Assembly: GCA_947471745.1 (NCBI GenBank)
Contig: CANJKZ010000262.1
Span: forward strand, 1,248,501-1,312,500
From: Closterium sp. Naga37s-1
Lineage: Eukaryota; Streptophyta; Zygnematophyceae; Desmidiales; Closteriaceae
Length of the DNA: 64,000 bases
Direction of reading: 5' to 3'
Positions 44,690-55,844 of this stretch are shown piece by piece. The notes under the pieces were generated by a model. It saw only the letters and a list, made by a program, of their open reading frames with translations. It did no database searches and was not told the DNA's origin. Position 1 is the stretch's first letter. Each line of letters starts with the position of its first letter. Both the position numbers and the translations under genes were made by a program.

Positions 44690-45800
44690 TGCGAGTACCC
44701 CCCCCTAGGCCCGTCGCCCCTAGCCCCGTGCCCGGCCCCGTTCCTAGCCCCACGATCGGCCCGTATCTAGCTCGCGACCAGCCCGTACCTAGCCCGCGCC
44801 CGGCCCCGTCTCTCGCCCGCACCCGGCCTATACCTAGCCCGCGATCGGCCCGTACCTAGCCCGCAATCGGCCCGTTCCTAGCCCCGCGCCCGGCCAGTCT
44901 CTCGCCCGCGCCTGGCCCGTTCCTAGCCCGCGCCTGGCCCGTTCCTAGCCCCGCGCCTGGCCCGTCTCTCGCCCGCGCCCGGCCCGTTCCTAGCCCCGCG
45001 CCCGGCCCGTCTCTCGCCCGCGCCCGGCCCGTTCCTAGTCCCGCGCCCGGCCCGTCTCTCGATTGCGCCCGGCCCGTACCTAGCCCGCGCCCGGCCCGTA
45101 CCTAGCCCAACGCCCGGCCCGTACCTAGCCCGCGCCCGGCCCCGTCTCATGCCCGCGCCCGGCCCGTACCTAGCCCGCGATCGGCCCGTACCTAGCCCGC
45201 GACCCGCCCGTTCATAGCCCCGCGCCCGGCCCGTCTCTCGCCTGCGCCCAGCCCGTTCCTAGCCCCGCGCCCGGCCCGTCTCTCGCCCGCGCCCGGCCCG
45301 TTCCTAGCCCCGCGCCCGGCCCGTCTCTTGCCCGCGCCCGGCCCGTACCTAGCCCGCGACCGGCCCGTACCTAGCCCGTGCCCGGCCCCGTCTCACACCC
45401 GCGCCCGGCCCGTACCTAGCCCGCGCCCGGCCCCGTCTCTCGCCCGAGCCCGGCCCATACCCAGCCCGCGCTCGGCCCGTACCTAGCCAGCGCCCGGCCC
45501 CGTCCCACGCCCGCGCCCGGCTCGTACCTAGCCCGCGCCCGGCCTGGTCCCTAGCCTCGCCCGGCCCCGTACCTAGCCCAGCGCCCGGCCCCGACCCTAG
45601 ACCGTGCCCGGCCCGGTACCTAGCCCCGCCCGGCCCTGTACCTAGCCCAGCGCCCGGCCCCGACCCTCGCCCGCGCCCGGCCTCGTACCTAGCCCGCGCT
45701 CGGCCCAGTCCCCGGCCAGCGCCCGGCCCCCGTACCTAGTCCGTGCCCGGCCCCGTCCCTAGCCCGCGCCCGGCCCCATACCTAGCCCGCGCCCGGCCCC
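44690..45800 (+). repeat. Tandem-repeat leader of copia B
   Basis: About 1.1 kb of units such as CCCGCGCCCGGCCCGTACCT and variants lies between the primer site and gag, followed by a CTGCTACTGCTCCTG stretch. The position is equivalent to the repeated leaders of A and E. Confidence 0.9.
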
Positions 45801-48800
45801 ACTGTCACTGCTGCTCCTGCTCCAGCTGCTACTGCTCCTGCTACAGCTGCTACTGCTACTGCTACAGTTGCTACTGCTGCTCCTACGTCCTACACAGCTA
45901 TGGCTTCGCTTCGGGTTCTCTAGTTTGATCATGAGGGCAGACCGGTTCAGTTTGACACGTGGCTAGACGACCTGCAACTGTACCTACTGAGCGACTCTAA
46001 GGACAGTGTCTCACTGTTTGACCTAGTGTCAGGCGCTTCTACTGCCCCTCCCGCCACAGCTGACAGTTCGACTCGCTCACAGTGGCTTACTCGTGACGCT
46101 GCTGCCCGCTTAGCCATTCACAACCATCTGCCAGTAGTTGAATGCGCTCACTTCGGACAGCACAGGACAGCGCAGGCACTGTACACCGCTGTAGTCGCTC
46201 GCTACTCCTCCCCTGCCACTGCTGCTCTAGGCCGCCTTCTTCTGCCCTACCTGTTTCCCGAGCTGTCCGCCTTTCCCACAGTCGCGGACCTTGTTTCCCA
46301 CCTTCGCGCTAGTGACGCTCGCTACCGCGCTGCCGCCCCTGCTGAGTTCCTTCACAGGAACCTGCCCCCGATGTTCATCACTCTCTACTTTATAGTCACC
46401 CGCCTCCCTGACTCTCTTCGCTCTGTCAGGGACCACTTCCTCTCCCTTGACCCCACCTCCTTCATTGTTGACCTTCTCGAGCAGCATCTCCTCGCAGCTG
46501 AGACTAGTGCGGTTGCTGTAGGTGCTGCTCGTGACACTCCGCGCCCGCCCTTCTTTGAGGGGTGTCCCCCCTCCCCACTTGCCCCCTCCTACGCCTCTGC
46601 TGCTGCTGCAGACGTCTCTGTTCCTGAGGACGTCGAGGCTGCTTCTGCTAGTGCGAAGCGCCGCAGCAGCAAGGGCAAGGGTGGCCGAGGTGGTGGTAGT
46701 GGCAGCGGCGGTGGTGGAGGTGGCAGCGGGAGGGGTGGTGGGGGCAGCAGTGGAGGTGGTGGCGGAGGTGGGACTGTTGGCGGGAGTGGGGGCTCTGGTG
46801 GTTGTGGTGGAGGCAGCGGTGGGAGTGGCGGCAGTGGAGGCGGTGGGACTGGTGGCGGTGGGACTGGCGCTCGGCGTGTCGGTTTTGAGGGTGGCCAGCG
46901 TCAGCAGCAGCAGCGTCGGAGGGAGACCCTGTCTCCCCAGCAGCTTCGTGAGTGGTTTCTGCGTGGGGCGTCTGGGGGTAGTTGCCCGTATGTCATTCGC
47001 ACGGGTGACCGTGCTGGTTAGACTTGCGGGCGGCTCCACACTCAGCACCGTTGCTTCTCCCGCCTCGACGAGGCTTGGCGTGCTGAGTTTGGTGACGACG
47101 TCGAGCTCCCTCGCTGGGCAGATCTGCTTAAGTCTAGGATTGCTATCTTTGACCTAGACTTTGATGCTATTCTCTCTGCTATGTATGCTTTGTCTACTAG
47201 TGTTGAGGGTGACTGTTACCGGTGTGTGCCGCTTGACCCAGGTATAGCCGCTGCTGCTCTAGGTGCTAGTGAGTCTGGTACTCTCCTTGGTACTGCCCCT
47301 GCTGAGGCCTTGCACACCTTCACGCTGGACTCAGGCGCCTCGCGTTGTTTCTTTCGTGACAGCACCACCCTCACTCCTCTTCCTGCACCTGTCCCGGTCC
47401 GACTGGCTGACCCCTCCGGGGGACCGGTCGTAGCCCGTTCCTCCACTGTCCTCCCGTGTCCGGCGGTTCCGTCTGGCTCACTGTCTGGTTTTCACCTCCC
47501 CTCGTTCTCTACGAACTTGGTGAGTACCGCTGCCCTCCTGGATGCGATGGTCACTACCACCACTCCTGGGGGTCAGCGTGTGTCGATCTGCACATGCACA
47601 TGCACGGGGCGTCACTTGGCCACGTTCACTCGTCGGAAAGGGTCGAGTCTGTACACCCTCACTACCGAGCCTTCTCAGGTAGCTGCGTCTGCTCAGGTGT
47701 CCGCGTCAGGTCAGGTAGCCGCCTCTTGCTCGTGTCGCCTCCTGTCGCACCAGACTCTTCTGTGGCACCACCGCCTGGGTCACCCCTCTTTGCCTCGCCT
47801 TCGTGGCATGCACTCTCGTCTTCTTGTCTCTGGCCTCCCCAGGTCTCTGCCTCCCCTGCCGCCCTCGCCTGCCCCGCCCTGCCTCCCTTGCGTCGAGGGG
47901 CGGCAGCGTGCCGCTCCTCACTCCTCCTCGTTTCCCCCGACGACTGCTCCCCTGCAGACTCTCCACATGGACGTGTGGGGCCCAGCCCGCGTCAGTGGAC
48001 AGAGCCGCGAGCGCTACTTTTTGCTGGTAGTTGACGACTACACGCGGTACACCACGGTCTTCCCCTTGCGCAGCAAGGGTCAGGTCGTTGATGTCTTGAT
48101 CCCTTGGATCCGCACAGTCCGTCTCCAGCTCCGAGAGCGCTTCGGCCAGGACCTTCCTGTCCTGCGTCTGCACTCTGACAGAGGTGGTGAGTTCTCCTCC
48201 ACCCTCTTGCGGGACTTTTGTCGTGGGGAGGGCATTCTCCAGTCGTTCACGCTTCTGGACTCCCCTCAGCAAAATGGGATTGCTGAGCGCCACATTGGCT
48301 TAGTCATGGAGGTCGCTCGTACCTCCATGATCCATGCGGTCGCTCCCCATTTTCTGTGGCCGTTTGCTGTCCGGTACGCAGCGCATCAGCTCAATCTCTG
48401 GCCCCGTGTCTCCTTGCCAGAGACCTCGCCCACACTGCGTTGGACGGGGGAGGTTGGCGATGCGTCGGTATTCCGGGTCTGGGGATCTCGTGCCTTTGTT
48501 CGCGATCCGTCCGCGGACAAGCTCTCCCCCCGTGCTATCCCCTGCGTCTTCCTTGGCGTTGTCCCTGACGCGCCTGGCTGACAGTTTTACCACCCCACCT
48601 CGCGCCGTGTCTTCCCCTCTCAGGACGTCACGTTTGACGAGTCAGTTCCCTTTTACCGCCTCTTCCCCTACCGCTCTGCCCCTCCCCCGCCCTCGCCGCT
48701 CTTCCTTGCTCCCGGTCCCCCTCCGGTAGACCCCCTCCCGCCCCAGGGTCCTGCTCCCTCAGGTGTGTCTCAGGTAGACCCTCTCCCTGGTCCTGCGCCT

Positions 48801-51800
48801 GTTCAGGTAGCTGTCAGCTTAGGTGCTGCTCGAGGTGCTGCGTCTGGGGGTGCTGAGTCTGGGGGTGCGGAGCCTGGGGGTGCGGAGTCTGAGGGTGCTG
48901 AGACTGGGGATGCTGAGCCTGGGGGTGTTGGGACTGGGGGTGCTGAGCCTGAGGGTGTTGAGCCTGGGGGTGCTGCGCCGGAGGGTGCGGAGTCTGGAGG
49001 TGCTGAGCCTCAGGGTGCTGCTTTGTCTGGAGGTTCTGCTGGTGCTTTGCCGAGACTGTCTCCGCAGCAGTTGCGTGAGTGGTTTGTTCGACGGGCCCGC
49101 TTTCGGAGTGGAGCTACCGGGGCTGGAGGTGCTGGAGGTGCCGGAGCTGCTGGAGCTGGAGGTACTGGAGTTGTTGCTGGAGCTGGCGGTACTGGAGGTG
49201 CTGCGGCCACTGGTCCTGGAGGTGCTCGTACCCGGGGTACTGGAGCTGCCGGGACTGGTGGTGTTGAGGGTGCTGGAGCTGGAGACCTTCCGGAGTCTGG
49301 TGCTACTGGCGCTGGTGGCGCTGGAGCTGGAGGAGCTGGAGTTGGAGGCACTGGCGTTGGAGCTGCCGGAGCTGGAGCTGCAGGTACTGGAGCTGTTGAC
49401 CCTGGAGCTGGCGGAGCTGGAGACACTGTGCGACCGCGACCGTACTTCATTCCCCTGCTTCAGCAGGTTCTTGGTACCTCGTCTTCTACCGGCCCTACTC
49501 CTCCTTTCCTGTGTCCTCTGCCTGACCACTCGCAGCCGCCGTTACAGCCCGCCTCCCCACTGCCTGCTCCCTCTCCTTACACTGAGCAGTCCGGCGGTCT
49601 TACAGAGCGTCGTGAGCCTGCGTCTCGTCCTGTCTCGCCTGTTCGCACTGCGCGTCGCGCTCCTCGTTCGCGTCCTCCTCCTGTCCCGGGCACACACGCT
49701 ATGACCCTTCGTCCTTCCTCTGTTCCGCTACGTGTCCCTCTGCCAGCTCCTCCTGCGTCCTCTCTTCTTGAGGTCCCTGACCCTGTATCTGACCACGCTC
49801 GTGGTGCCAGTCCCACTGTCTCTCGTCTCCTCGCCACTGCTGTCACAGACCCTTCGTTTGAGTCTGCTGATCCGTCTGCTCTAGTTGCTGAGCTGCTTGA
49901 CTTTGCAGCTGCCTGCCGTCTAGACTACGCCACTGCTCTTGTTGCTGAGTCTGCGTCTGCCAGTCCTCCGTCCGTCGGGGGTGAGTGTGCTCTTGGCACG
50001 GACGTCCTTGAGGACAGGCAGGAGGACTTTGAGTGTCTTGCAGCTGCTGTACCTCGTTTCGCTTCCATGCTGCTTGCCCCTGAGGGAGACCCGAATGCTC
50101 CAGACATCCCGACCCCGCGCTCTTACGCAGAGGCGATTACGGGTCCTTACTCGTCTCAGTGGCAGGCAGCCATGGATGCCGAGATGGCATCCTGGAAGTC
50201 CACAGGCACCTACGTCGACGAGGTTCCCCCACTTGGGGCGAACATAGTCGATGGCATGTGGATCTTCAGGGTGAAGCGGCCGCCGGGTTCTCCGCCTGCC
50301 TTCAAGGCGCGTTACGTTGCTCGAGGTTTCAGTCAGCGACAGGGAGTGGACTACTTCCAGACCTTCTCCCCCACACCGAAGATGACCACTCTTCGGGTGT
50401 TGCTGCACGTGGCTGCTCAGCGTGACTACGAGTTGCACTCTCTAGACTTTAGCACAGCTTTCTTGCAGGGCAGCCTGCACGAGGAGATCTGGCTGCGCCG
50501 ACCACCTGGTTTCACTGGGACGTTTCCTGCAGGTACCCAGTGGAGCCTCCGCCGGCCAATCTACGGTCTTCGCCAGGCGCCTTGCGAGTGGCACGACACG
50601 CTGAGGACTACACTTGCGGCTCTTGGGTTTGCTCCTTCTACTGCGGACCCGTCGCTGTTTCTACGCACCGACACCTCGCTGCCGCCGTGCTACGTCCTCG
50701 TCTACGTCGACGACCTCGTCTTTGCCACTACTGACACTGAGGCACTGACCCTTGTGAAGTCGGAGTTGCAGAAGAGACACACCTGCACTGACCTGGGTGA
50801 ACTGCGCAGCTATCTTGGCCTGCATATCACCCGGGACACAGCACGGCACACCATCACACTGACTCAGTCACACATGGTGCACCAGGTCCTTTGGCTTCCA
50901 GTTCTCCTCGCCATAGCCCACTCCTCTGTCTATCAGCCACTCGCTCTCAGCTCCACCTTCAGATGAGTCCGTAGAGCCGAGTGGTCCGTACCCAGAGCTT
51001 GTGGGTTGCCTCATGTACCTAATGACTTGCACTCGACCCGACCTTGCGTACCCTCTTAGCCTTCTGGCTCGCTACCTGGCTTCCGGTAGGCACCGAAAGG
51101 TACACTGGGATGCTGCGAAGAGGGTACTGCGTTACCTGTGCAGTACGTCGGGCATGGGGCTCGTGCTTGGAGGACGGGGTCCAGTTGTCCTCACCGGTCA
51201 CGCAGACGCCTCTTGGGTTGACGACTCAGCTACGCAGCGGTCGTCACAGGGTTATACCTTCAGTCTTGGTTCCGGCTATGTGTCGTGGCGGTCTACCCGC
51301 TCGTCTTCGGTTCTCAGCTCCAGTTGTGAGGCTGAGATCTACGCCGGGGCCATGGCTGCTCAGGAGCTCCGCTGGCTGACCTACTTGCTGACCGACTTGG
51401 GAGAGCAGCCTCGTTCGCCTCCAGTCCTGTACGTAGACAACAAGGCCATGCTTGCCTTGTGTCAGGAGCACAGACTGGAGCACAGAACGAAGCACATCGC
51501 TCTGCGATACTTCCTTGCTCGAGAGTTGCAGCAGCGTGGTCAGCTTCGTCTCGCGTACGTGGCCACTCGGGCCAACACTGCTGATGTCTTCACCAAGGCA
51601 CTTCCACCTGGTGATCATCAGCGCTTTACTACTCTGTTAGGCCTTGTGACCACCTTGCCTCACTTGCTTACTACCTGACTCTGCTTGTACTGTGATCTAT
51701 ATATACACCTGCGTACTTGCACTTGCTAGGGTATGATCACTGTATTGTTTGTTCTCTTTTTATAACTCTGCATGTGAACTGGCCTTGTGGCCCTTTGCTT

Positions 51801-51904
51801 GTGCTCGGTCTGTGTGGTGACTTTGTGATCCACCCTGAGCTTGCTTTGCTTTTCTTGACTGGTCTTGTGACCAGTTGTTCTCCCCCACTTTGCCTATGGG
51901 GGTG

Positions 51905-52025
51905 TGTCAGAACATTATAGCTTATACAGATGTGTAGGCTGTAGTGGGGTAGCCCATAGGGGGTACAACCCAATTAGGGTTAGTACTTGTACCCAACTCA
52001 TTCATAGTTCATTCATATTTTCACA
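51905..52025 (+). repeat. 3' LTR of copia B
   Basis: Starts TGTCAGAACATT right after a CTATGGGGGTG purine-rich tract and ends ATTTTCACA, then the duplication CGCAC. Confidence 0.9.
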
Positions 52026-55000
52026 CGCACGACCCATCGTGCCTTGAATTTGTCGATTGTTCCGTCGGCTTTTGTTTTCACGCGGAAAACCCATTTTCCC
52101 GTGAGAATGGTCTTGTTGCGTGCCACTCCAATAGGCACGACTTTCCAAGTGTTGCGTTCTTGTAGCGCCTTTAACTCTTTGTCCATGGCTTCTCGCCATT
52201 TTTCCTTGTGTTCCCCCCCCCAGAGCCTGCTGGATGTTGGCAGGCTCCTTAGGTGGTGTTGCTCCGTGGACGACGGTGACGAGTCCCAGTATCTGCAGTC
52301 CACTCTGTGTGTAGCGGGGGAGATTTGCGTCTTCGGGATAAGCTGCTTCATCTCCCGCTTCTGGATCTGGTAAGAAATTTGGTCCTATGCGTTCGGAGAC
52401 GTTGGTGTTGACCGGTTGGGGTGTAACGTAACCGGTGTCGGCGAAGTCAAAGTAGGTTTCGGCGTTGACACTTTCGCGAGGGTTTTCGTCATCCATCGGG
52501 ATGGGCACGGAGCAATACGGGAGAGGTCCGGCTTCTTCCGAAGCTCCGTCCACGTTCTGCTCGTCCCAGTCAGCTTCGTCTGCTGCTGAGGCGAAAGCTC
52601 GGTTGCCACGGAAGCCGCCCGTGAGGTCTCGATTTGCTGCCAGGTTGTCCAGGTACGTTTGAAGTGTGAGTCGCTCGTAGAAGATAACATCACGTGCTGC
52701 TACTGTTTCCTTCGAGTGGATGTCGAAAATCTTCCATGCATTGTAATGATTTTCGATGCTCAGGCGTAGTCCCCACTGTGCACGTTGAGAAAATCTTCCG
52801 GCTCTCGCAGTGTGCGGTCGGTACTGTACCATGCACCCGAAAACTCATAACATTTTTGTGTTGCCCAATTTTCCTGTCCATAGCAGGTGCGGTGATGCGT
52901 TGTTCGGGAGCGATGATGACAAGAGCAAGTTGTGCAGCATGACAACGTGGTCCATTGCCTCAGGCCACTGGTGGCTGGGCAGTCGCATGCCACGCAACAG
53001 TTTGCGCATGGTGTTCTGGAGAGTTCTGTTCATCCGTTCTGCCACGCCTTGCTGTTGATGGGCGTAGGGAAGCGAGATGAGTCTCTTGATGCCTCGTTCT
53101 GCGAGGTACTGCCTGAACCTTTGTGACTGATATTCCCCTCCTCCGTCTGACTGGAAGCTTTTCAACTTTGCTCCTGATTCTCGTTCTGCCACAGGTAGCC
53201 AGGCGACGAAGGCTTGGGAGGTTGAGGTGCCAAACGTAACGTGTGGCAGCGTCGATGAAAGTAATTACGTAGTTATATGCTTCTTGTCCTTGTTCGCGAG
53301 GATACAGGATGTCGCTGTATACTTTCTCCAGTGGTGTGTAGGCCGGCGCGCTTGGGTTGTGGTGAGAGACGAACGGTTGATGAGGTAAGTCGGCTTCGGG
53401 ACAGGTAAAGCATGTGCCTCGTACTCGTTGGAGTTTTCTGCCGTCGGGTAGAATTAGTGAGTCTTTGTTGAGTACTGCTGCCTTGATCGTGTTATTTAAC
53501 GTCGTGTTGCTTGGATGTCCCAGTCTTTCGTGCCACCGTGATTCGCTTGCACGATGTCCGGGTGAGCGCCTGTACAGGTCGGAGTTGGAATAAAATCCCG
53601 CGGTGAAGTTGGCGCTTCTGTGAACCTCGCGTGGAGTGGGAGCTAACTGCTGCGCAGGAGTTGGTGGGGTGTCGTCGAAGGGAACTGGTGCCGTTGAAGA
53701 GCCCGTGATCGGTGCGGTAGGTGTTGCTGCTGTTGCTAATTTTGTCTCTGCTGCTGTCGATGATGTTACTTCTTGTCGGATTGTTGCTAATGCCCTTGTC
53801 CTTTCTGCTTCAGGTATGGTATGTGAATACCAGAACCCTCCAGGGCTGAAGTCGGGGTTGAGATCGGGTGGATGTGCCCAAGAAGTGAAGTTGACGATGG
53901 CGTCGCTGTCGGCGGTGCCTTGGTCCGGAACAAAATAAAGAACGAAGACGTTATTCTTCAAGACTGCCTTGCCGATGTAGATGCCGCCTTTTCCGTGGAA
54001 TAATTTGAACTCCTGAGTGGTGTTGTCTGCTTCGAGATGAATACCCTTCGCCATCAGTTGACTGACGCTGAGTAAGTTGTAGCCGAGTCCTTCTGCGATT
54101 AGAACCTTAGACATTTGTAAAATGACATTAGTTTCTCGGGACTGAAGTTGCACGATCCCTTGTCGTCGTGTGTGCAGGTTCTCGTTCTTGGCGACGGTGA
54201 TCACAAATTCGCGTTGAAGTTGATGTTCCTGTTGAACGAAACGGCCTGAGGAACACATATGCTGTTCGCATCAACTGTCCAAGAACCAAGTGTCTTTCCC
54301 AGACGGCTCGCTCTGGGCGATGGCTGCATACGTCGGATTGGGCTCCAGTGATTCGCGGCGAGGAATGCGCTCGTCGAGTTGTTCTTCTGGTGAGTAGAAC
54401 GGTGGTGATCCGGTGATGCAAGAGTCCGTCGTTCTTGTCATGCAGCTCACGATGTTTCTTGTTCCTTGTGCAGATTTTGTCGTTGAAGACGTTGAAGACT
54501 GCACTTGATTGGTCGGATGTGCCTGCGTAGAAGCTACTTGACTGCTTGAAGGCCGAAGTTGACGTTGCGGCGTTGTCGACTGCTGCTGATTCGGGCAGTG
54601 TGTGCGAGGATGTCCAGACGTCTTTCAGAGGTGACAAAACGGTGGGACGTATTGTTGAGTCTGACGGATGTTTTGTCGATTGTTGTTGTAGCGTTGTTGA
54701 GTGTGAAACGCGAACTCTGGTGCTGGCGCTTTCTTCTTGTGTCTTTCCTCGTGCAGATCCATATCCTGCTGTTCAGCGTGAATTTCGGCGCAGAGTGCTG
54801 CTTCGGAGATTTTCCCGTGAGCTCGAAGGAGTGCTCGAGTGGAGCGCCAATGAGGACCGAGGCCGGCGATGATGACTGTTACGAAGGCTTCTTCGGATAT
54901 TACTCCTCCGCATCGAAGGAGTCTGTCGCGCAGTCCACGACAACGGCTGATATACGCCATTCCCTTTTCGCCGGGTTTCATTTCCACGGTTGTCAGCTGT

Positions 55001-55844
55001 GCCATGAGACGGCTTTGATTAATACTGTCTGTTGCTTGATATAGACTCTTCAGGTGGTCGTATGCCAGCTCGGCGGAGTTGCCGTATCCTCGATAAGACC
55101 GGATGTTTTGTTGCTCGTTTGGAGATAAGTTTCGCAGTAGTATCGTGTATGCCATCAGCGACTGATATGTGTACTGTTGCTTGTCGTACTGTGTCCCATG
55201 TGCTGGATATGGCAGGGACCCGTCGAAGAATCCGAGAATTTGCGCGCCCTCCATCATCAGCTCGAACTCGAATGACCAGGTATAGAAGTCCTTTCCGTCG
55301 AAAAGCGTTGACGTTTGCAGTTTTAGAACATGTGCGAATTGCGATTGCACCTGAAGCGCGTCCAGTGTCTTTTCTTGTCCAGGTGAAGATTGTTGGTGTG
55401 GCGCAAAGCTGATGGAGCCACGTTGAGGCTCGTACGGAGCGAAGGTGGGTTGCTGCTAATTTCCTTGCGCATAGGAGGAACCGTCAAGGCTCATCGGTGT
55501 TGCTCTGTTGTTGTTGTCGCTGTTGTTTGATTGTGCAGGAGCTGCTTGCTGGTGTTGCTCGTAGAAGGACGTGAAGGAGAAGAATTTCTCCATCATACTT
55601 GGGTCGAAGCCTGCCGCTTGATTTCCGGGAGTTCGGTTGACCCCGCAGCTGGTCTTGTTGTTGTGCCTTCCTCTGTCTGTAGGCCAGAGGCTGAAGGTGG
55701 AGTAGGAGTAGTGCCGAGAGATCCGTTGGAGGAGCTTCTCTCCTTCTGTGTTGCCATGTCTTGTGTTGTCGTAGAAATTTTGGAAGTCGATCTTGCCCTG
55801 TTTGCTCTCATACCATGTTGGGCTGAGAAAAGCCCTTAGGATCT

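Larger units (their letters stand above)
44517..52025 (+). mobile_element. Copia element B (plus strand) inserted in the pol of C
   Basis: A 7.5-kb Ty1/copia element with the duplication CGCAC on both sides (44512-44516, 52026-52030). Parts: 5' LTR (132 bp), primer site TGGAATCAGAGC (44649-44660), GC-rich repeated leader (about 44690-45800), gag (about 45930-47020, glycine-rich at its end), protease (about 47320), gag-pre-integrase and integrase (about 47730-48590), repetitive Gly/Ala spacer (about 48810-49430), reverse transcriptase (about 50130-50900, with YVDD), RNase H (about 51000-51650), purine-rich tract and 3' LTR. The domain order matches A closely. It is nearly complete but looks broken, with a handful of breaks. 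The two LTRs differ by two substitutions and one length difference, so the insertion is fairly recent and later than C. Confidence 0.92.
32670..55844 (-). mobile_element. Copia element C (minus strand), host of several later insertions
   Basis: This is a Ty1/copia retrotransposon read from right to left. Its 5' end is marked by a short LTR remnant (55816-55844) and a primer site like TGGTATGAGAGC (about 55804-55815). Then come gag (UBN2-type, about 55460-54600), protease and gag-pre-integrase (about 54300-53350), integrase (about 53350-52750), and reverse transcriptase/RNase H (about 44580-43150, with YVDD). A purine tract (about 43156-43169) leads into the 3' LTR, which ends at 32670 with TGTTGGGC. 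Copia B sits in its pol; A, F (carrying E) and a hAT-like MITE sit in its 3' LTR. It is the oldest layer of the stack and looks broken, with several breaks besides the insertions. Confidence 0.82.
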
